The notes under the pieces were generated by a model that was not told the DNA's origin, made no database searches, and saw nothing but the letters and a program-made list of their open reading frames with translations. Made by a program: the position numbers and the translations under genes. Below, one piece after another: positions 57,766-64,000 of a stretch of DNA of 64,000 bases. The stretch spans positions 26,950,474-27,014,473 of the forward strand of contig CM028325.1 in assembly GCA_016647705.1 (NCBI GenBank), given 5' to 3'. Numbering within the stretch: position 1 is the stretch's first letter; each line of letters starts with the position of its first letter. The stretch is from Eucommia ulmoides (taxonomy: Eukaryota; Streptophyta; Magnoliopsida; Garryales; Eucommiaceae).

Positions 57766-60700
57766 GATATTCAGGAAGCTATGGAGAGTCATGAATAGTC
57801 TAAGAAGAGCCGATTTGAGTCACCCTGTAGATTTCTAGGTGGAACTTCGCGTAGGGCGGTATCTCGACTGCCATTTGCTCGGGCCTCATCATTTGGCCAT
57901 TTCGTTAGGAGTCGTGGTCCCCAACATTCATATACCAAGCGACAACAGAGTACATCGGCATCTAGTGTGGGTCCGCAAAGATATGGGAGAAGTCATCCGA
58001 TTACTCAAACTGGGGAAAACAGATGTTATCAGTGTGGTTCATCAGGTTATTTCGCTAGAGACTGTCCTAGGGGAGCAATGATATGTTTTCATTGTCATGA
58101 GTCGGGCCACATATGTACGCATTGTCTGAAACTTGCTTCTACATCCGAACCTCCTGCGAGTAGTATGGGTAGTGCGGGCCCTAGCGCTGCCCACGGTCGT
58201 GTTAGAGGATCGATTGGGAGACATCTGACGTGAGGACGTGTTTTTGCTACAACCCGACAAGATGCTCAGGCTGCACCTGATGTCGTTATAGGTATCATGT
58301 CATTATATACTCGTGATGCTCGTGTACTTATTGATCCTGGTTCTACACATTCATTTATTTCGGCAACATTCATGATGCATGTAGGCCAATCCCCCATTTC
58401 TTTATCAAATCGCATTGTTATTTCTACCTCGGTGGGTGAGTCAGTTTGGATAGATAGTGGGTTAAAAAATTATCCGCTTCGGGTTGGTGATAGGGAGTTG
58501 TTGGCAGATTTATTACCCCTGAGTATTCACGATTTCGATGTGATACTGGGTATGGATTTGCTATCTGAATATCATGCCACCGTGGATTATTTTAAGAAAG
58601 AAGTGATATTCCGAATCTCAGGTGAGCCAGAGTTTGTTTTTGCAGGATATAGAATCATTACACATGTTAGTCTAATCCCAGCCCTTGAAACTAGAAAATT
58701 ATTGCAGAAAGGATGTCAGGGTTATCTTGCACACGTGATTGATACTAATTAGAGAAAAGTCGCGATGGCAGATATTCCTGTGGTCAAAGATTTTCCCGAT
58801 GTGTTTCCGGATGAATTGCCAAGGCTGCCAATAGATAGGGAAATGGAATTCACGATTGAGTTACTTCCAGGAACTACTCCTATATCGATTCCACCTTATC
58901 GTATGGCGCCTAACGAGCTGAAGGAATTAAAAGTGCAGTTGCAAGATTTATTGGATTGTGGGTTAATCAGGCCCAATGTTTTCCTGTGGGGTGCCCTAGT
59001 GCTATTTGTGAAAAATAAAGATGGCACGATGAGAGTGTGCATAGACTATCGACAATTGAATAGGGTGACAGTTCGAAATAAATATTTGTTACCTAAGATT
59101 GATGATTTGTTTGACCAGCTTCAGAAAGTTAAGGTGTTTTCCAAGATAGATCTTCGGTCGGGATATCACCAATTGAAAGTCAGAGACAGTGACGTAGCAA
59201 AAATAGCATTTCGTACTAGATATGAACATTATGAATTCCTGGTTATGCCCTTCGGATTGACGAATGCCCCTGCTGCTTTCATGGATCTAATGAATTGAAT
59301 TTTTCAACCCTATTTGGATCAATTTATTATTGTATTCATAGATGATATATTGATTTATTCTCCAAGCAGAGAGGAGCATGCAGAACATCTTCGAATCGTG
59401 TTGTAGACGTTGCGGGAGAAAAGGCTATATGCAAAATTTAGTAAATGCAAATTCTAGTTAGATCATGCGGTATTTTTGGGGCATGTTATTTCAGGAGACG
59501 GTATTCAAGTGGATCCAAAGAAAGTTGAAGTTGTTCAACGGGAAAGGACGAGAAATATAATAGAAGTGCGAAGCTTTTTAGGATTGGCGGGTTATTATCG
59601 ACGGTTTGTTCAGGGCTTTTCTGTGATAGCTGCCTCGTTGACTTATTTGACCTGCAAAAAATCCAAGTTTGAATGGACCGATAAATGCGAATAAAGTTTT
59701 CAAAAGTTGAAGACTAGATTGATATCGGCACCAATCTTATCCCTCCCGACAGAAGGAAGTGGCTTCGTGATTTATAGTGATGCATGCACCAAGGGCTGGG
59801 ATGTATTTTGATGCAGTATGATCATGTAATCGTATACGCATCTCGAAAACTGAAGAATCATGTGCATAATTATCCTACGCATGATCTGGAACTGGCAACG
59901 ATTGTATTTTCCCTGAAGACCTGGACATTATTTGTATGGCGAAACCTGTAAAATATACACCGATCATCAGAGCTTAAAATATCTGTTTACCCAAAAGGAA
60001 TTAAATTTGAGGCAAATACGTTGGATAGAGTTGATTAAAGATTATGATTACGCTATCCATTACCATCCAGAAAAAGCTAATATTGTAGCAAATGCTTTAA
60101 GTTGGAAATCGGCCGATTTGATCGCACACATTCAAGTAGTTCATACTAATTTGTATGCTGAGCTGAGATCGATGCGAGTTCAATTAGCAATTGGTCAGAC
60201 GGCGGCATTGTTTGCGACGTTGACGTTGAGGCCGACGTTGATAGATCGTATTATTGAAGCTCAGAAGTTGGATGATCAATTAGGGAGGATTCGAAATGAA
60301 GTGAAAAATGGGTTCAAAATTGATTATCATATTAGGGATAGTGATGAAGCGTTGATGATTGGCAATAGACTGTGTGTGCCTAATGATATCAATTTGAAGA
60401 AGGATATTCTGGAAGAAGCATATAGCTCCGCGTATGCTATGCATCCAGGCAGTACCAAAATGTACCGAGACCTGCGTGAGCATTATTGGTGGATTGGAAT
60501 GAAGCTAGAAATTGCAGAATTTGTTGTTAGGTGTCTGATTTGCCAGCAAGTAAAGATTGAGCATCAACGTCCAAGTGGGTTGCTGCAACCTCTACCTATT
60601 CCCAAGTGGAAATGAGAGCATATTACGATGGATTTTGTTTCGGAATTACCCCGTACTTAAAAAGGTCATAATTCTATTTGGGTGATTGTTGACAGGCTTA

Positions 60701-61700
60701 CCAAGTTCGCTTATTTTCTGGCTGTAAAGACGACATATTCACTTACTCAATTGTATATCGATGAGATTGTGAGGTTTCACGGTGCCCCGGTTTCTATAGT
60801 GTCGGATAGAGATCTGAGATTTACTTAGAGATTTTGGCCAAGTCTTCAGACTGCTTTAGGTACCAAGCTAAACTTTAGCGTTGCTTTCCATCCTCAGACA
60901 GATGGCCAATTGGAGTGTACAATTCAGATGTTGGAGGATATGCTGAGAGGATGTGTATTGAAATTTTCTAGTAGTTGGGATGATTATTTGTCGTTGATGG
61001 AATTCTCTTACAACAGCAGCTACCATTCGGCATTTGAAATGACTCCATATGAAGCATTGTATAGTAGGAAATGTAGAATCCCAATCTGTTGGACTGAGGT
61101 GGGTGAGTAAAAATTGTTGGCGTCAGATATAGCTTAGATGACAGTGGATAAAGTGAAGGTGATTCGAGAAAAATTAAAAATTTCTCAAAGTCGACAAAAG
61201 AGTTACGCAAATAATCGCCGACGGGAATTAGAGTTCGAAGTGGGAGATCATGTATTCTTGCTTATCTCTCCATGGAAAGGCATAATGCGGTTCGAAAAAA
61301 GAAGAAGTTGAGTCTCAGATATATCGGACCATATAAAATTTTAGAACGAGTTGGCGCTACAGCGTATAGACTTGCATTACCGCCAGAGTTGTCTCGACTA
61401 CATAAGTTTTCCATGTATCGATGCTCCGAAAATATGTACCAGACACTTCTCACGTGTTGACATCGCAGTCGATCGAATTAAGAGAAGATTTGACTTATGT
61501 TGAAGAACCAGTTCAAATTCTAAGCCGTAACGATTAGGTGTTGTGAACAAAAATAATTCCGTTAGTCAAAGTATTGTGGCGCAGTCACGCAGTGGAAAAG
61601 GAGACATGGGAGCGCGAAGACGAGATGAGGAACAAATACCCACATTTGTTTGAGTAGGTACAAAAATTTCGGGACGAAATTTCTTTTAGGAGGGAAGAGC
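57766..61700 (+). pseudogene. Outer Tekay element: CCHC, protease, RT, RNase H, integrase and chromodomain-like parts, right of the nested insertion
   Basis: In order: two CCHC-like knuckles (CYQCGSSGYFARDCP near 58027 and CFHCHESGHICTHC near 58083); protease (VLIDPGSTHSFI near 58324); reverse transcriptase ([42 protein letters not shown] near 59335); RNase H ([12 protein letters not shown] near 59955); integrase zinc finger ([26 protein letters not shown]) and core ([21 protein letters not shown]); and a chromodomain-like end near 61560-61655 (VLWRSHAVEKETWERE). The polypurine tract AGGAGGGAAGAGC (61688-61700) precedes the 3' LTR. Broken, with several breaks. Confidence 0.85.
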
Positions 61701-62474
61701 TGTAAGACCCCGACTCAGCTTATACGTCACTTTAGTTGCATTCTAGAATAATTGAGAAAATTGGGAAAAATTGGGTAAATTTGAATTTCAATTAAAAGTA
61801 TAGGGGTCCAATTGGAAATTCCAAAAAACATTTAATTTAAAATTGTTGTATCTAATTTTTAAAATAAAACGTTTGGGGGAGAAATTATAATTTTTGAAAA
61901 GTTTGAAAAGTTTTAGAAGATAATTTGGGCTAAAATAAGACTCCAAGAGAAAAGTGGGGGAAGAGAGAGAAATTTATCTAAAGATATATATATATATACA
62001 CGCGCACACATATATTTGCATGTGTGTGTGTGTGTGTGCATTTTGATTGGGGATTGCAAATATTCTAGAGAAAAACTGAAAGAGAGAGAGAGAGAGAAGA
62101 AACGGAGGAGGAGAAGCCATCAGAGAAGATGATCACCGATTTTCAGCGTGAAAGGGGTGTTCCAAGGGTTGGTCGTTTTGTTGGGTAAAATAGGTGAGTG
62201 TGTTGTTATTTTGATTTGTTTGAAAGTCGGTGTGTGTGTGAAGTGTGTGTGTGTGCGTGCTCTGTTTAGCTGTTTCGAGTGCAACCAGTGGTGTGGGTGG
62301 AGGTTTTGGTGTGTGTTTTGGTTGGGTTTGACGGGGGTGAAGTTGGTAGTTTCAGTTGTTAGATTGGGGTGGTTGATTGTGGAGGTGGAATGGTGAATTT
62401 GGTGGTCGGAGCTGGTGATGAAAAAGGAGGAAAATGAAGGGTTGTGCTGTCAGGAGGAAGAAGGTTAGGGACAA

Positions 62475-62800
62475 AGGGCATTTTGCCTAGGCGGTGGAAG
62501 TTCGCTTAGGCGGTAAGAGATCAATGAGCAAGGAAAATCGCGTGTTCGCCTAGGTGGAGGAGTTCTCGCCTAGGCGGAGACCCGTCAGTGTGTAAACTGA
62601 GAAAAGTAGGAGCTGGTTCGCCTAGGTGGTGGTAAGTTCGCTGGGGCGGTGAAAAACAGTGTGTAGGATAGAAGGAAAAGAGGTGTGAGTTTGCCTAGGC
62701 GAAAAACTGTTCGCCTAAGCAGTGACCGTCAGTGTGTAATTTTGAACAGTGAAGGCATTTGTTCGTCTAGGCGGTTGGTTTTCGCTTAGGCGGTGGGGAG
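62475..62800. repeat. GCCTAGGCGG palindrome cluster in the 3' LTR
   Basis: About ten units, for example TTGCCTAGGCGGTGGAAG near 62484, CGCTTAGGCGGT, CGCCTAGGTGG, CTCGCCTAGGCGGAG and CGTCTAGGCGGTTGG. It has more units than the 5' LTR copy, so the cluster changes in copy number. Confidence 0.8.
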
Positions 62801-63184
62801 CAGGATCATATATTAAGAATTTTCTAAGGAGATCAACAACCGTTTCGGAGTGGGTAACGTCTCTCATTAGCTTTTATGATCTACTAAATTAGTTTTCTAG
62901 CTTTAAAATGTCAAAATGAAGAAAATAAATAATGAGACCGTTTATATAAAACTTTAACGGCACTAAAACTCGTTAAATCATATTTTCACATAACAAAACG
63001 TGGGGAATGAGAAATTAATGAACATAGGGCTTGCATCGCACGATTTGGTTAATTTTCTCCATCCTATTAATTTAGGCCTTATCACAAATAGGTTCACAAT
63101 TTTCGGAGAATTAGTAGCGGAGAGTCAAGGGAACTTGTAAGTGCGGATTATCAGGTGAGTGTACTGTCTTCTTACCAAACTATT

Positions 63185-63228
<44 letters not shown>

Positions 63229-63399
63229 GGATTTTACTTAACTTGGATGATTTTAAAACCACGTGGATCAAGCTGGTTTTGGGTGCGTTAGGAAAAATAG
63301 ATTTTTGGTAAATGGTGTTGGTTTTGTTTTAAAGAAAGGAAATTGGTATTTACTAAATGGGTGGTACTTTTAAAAAGAGAAAAAAAAATGTGGTTTGGA

Positions 63400-63660
63400 A
63401 ATTCTTCCCGTCAGGGGTGTGGTTTGAATAAATGTGATTTTGGAAATTTTTCCCGAAAGAGGTATGGTTTATATTCTCCCCATAAGGAGTGTGGATTTTT
63501 AGACGAAATTATTGATTTGGACGATACCATAGTTTTCTCCCCGTGAGGGATGTGGATTATTTTTCCCCGGAAGGGGTATGAATTTCTTCCCATGGGATGT
63601 GGATAGTTCTCCCCGTAAGGGGTGTGGATTATATTTTTTTCCCAAAAAGGGTATGGATAT
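63400..63660 (+). repeat. CCCC-loop-GGGG hairpin array in the 3' LTR
   Basis: Eight units; sense loops GTAA, GGAA (full CCCC/GGGG stem), GTGA, GAAA, ATAA and GTCA, plus one A-rich loop and one CCCATGGGA form. Confidence 0.8.
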
Positions 63661-64000
63661 TTCGTAGGAATGCATTCCTACAGATGTTACGGTACTATTG
63701 CAACTCTCGATCGTGAGGTTAAACGATCACTATGGCTAGCCAGAGAGGGTGGTGTGGTGTTTTGAGATCTGGTGTTTTACTTATATTTGGTAATTTACTA
63801 TATATAGTGATTAGTATTATTGATATTGGATGGTCTGAATGGAACCTATATGTATACTGATTTATTCTCACTGCTTATATTATGGTGATTTTTTTAGGTA
63901 TGTGATGTTTGTATACTCATGCTTCATCCATTTAAATGTTGTATTATTTAGAATGTATTATTATATTAAAAATATTTTACTAAGAAAACAGTACACTCGC

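Larger units (their letters stand above)
43877..64000 (+). mobile_element. Outer Tekay/Del-type chromovirus (Ty3/gypsy), runs past the window end
   Basis: 5' LTR at 43877-47061 and the start of the 3' LTR at 61701. Both begin TGTAAGACCCCGACTCAGC. Between them are the primer-binding site, gag, CCHC knuckles, protease, reverse transcriptase, RNase H, integrase and a chromodomain-like tail, in Ty3/gypsy order. The CHD-type tail, very long LTRs and GTGTGACA end point to Tekay/Del. A 9.7-kb relative is inserted in its gag region. The element is a fossil with several breaks besides the insertion. By eye the two LTRs differ by about 5%, apart from a large microsatellite difference, so it is only moderately old. 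Confidence 0.85.
61701..64000 (+). repeat. 3' LTR of the outer Tekay element (first 2.3 kb)
   Basis: Begins TGTAAGACCCCGACTCAGC and follows 43877 onward, but with only a short microsatellite at 61983-62040. It contains the GCCTAGGCGG cluster (62475-62800, more units than the 5' LTR), a (GT)n tract (63197-63222) and the hairpin array (63400-63660). It runs off the window, so the LTR end and right target duplication are not visible. Confidence 0.85.

Overview
The window is nuclear DNA of a flowering plant, very probably a eudicot. The evidence is strongly AT-rich intergenic DNA, GT-AG introns, four recognisable plant genes, a nuclear tRNA-Ile gene, and a dense load of plant-type LTR retrotransposons (Athila/Tat, Tekay/Del and Ty1/copia lineages), TRIMs, Mutator-like elements and foldback MITEs. 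No prokaryotic, organellar or CRISPR features were seen. The species cannot be named from sequence alone.

Layout. (1) 1-9.0 kb: an Athila/Tat-like element cut by the window start. It carries gag and a second coding-like region but no visible pol, and abuts a 120-bp tandem array and a Tat-type LTR-like block. (2) 9.0-17.5 kb: gene-free, AT-rich DNA holding foldback elements, one Mutator-like MITE with a perfect 9-bp target duplication, a nest of inverted repeats and a second Tat-type LTR-like block. (3) 17.6-37.7 kb: the gene island, with APX3 (peroxisomal membrane ascorbate peroxidase, +), a POLLENLESS3-LIKE/MS5-type TPR protein (-), a small conserved-looking protein of unknown function (-), a tRNA-Ile(AAT) gene (+) and proteasome subunit alpha type-7/PAD1 (-). 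Three TRIM copies with 5-bp target duplications all sit inside introns of these genes. (4) 37.9-43.9 kb: MITEs, a decayed MuDR transposase and the 5' end of a Ty1/copia element. (5) 43.9-64 kb: a Tekay-type chromovirus with LTRs of about 3.2 kb, inserted into the copia element. Its gag region is itself interrupted by a 9.7-kb relative in the opposite orientation, flanked by the 5-bp duplication AGCGA. The outer 3' LTR runs off the window.

The genes do not form an operon or pathway; they are ordinary housekeeping or regulatory plant genes that happen to be neighbours. From memory, PAD1 and a POLLENLESS3-LIKE gene are also close neighbours in Arabidopsis (At3g51260/At3g51280), so that part looks like conserved microsynteny.

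The most interesting unexplained signal is in the mobile DNA. Several unrelated element families carry arrays of short, GC-rich, self-complementary units. The Tekay LTRs carry about 33 units of a CCCC-loop-GGGG hairpin whose loops are mostly GNRA on the sense strand. A CACCGCCTAGGCGGTG palindrome family is shared by the Athila-like and Tekay LTRs. A Mutator MITE core is built from CCCCTGTTACAGGGG-like units. All coordinates and similarities were read by eye; no alignment or folding program was run.
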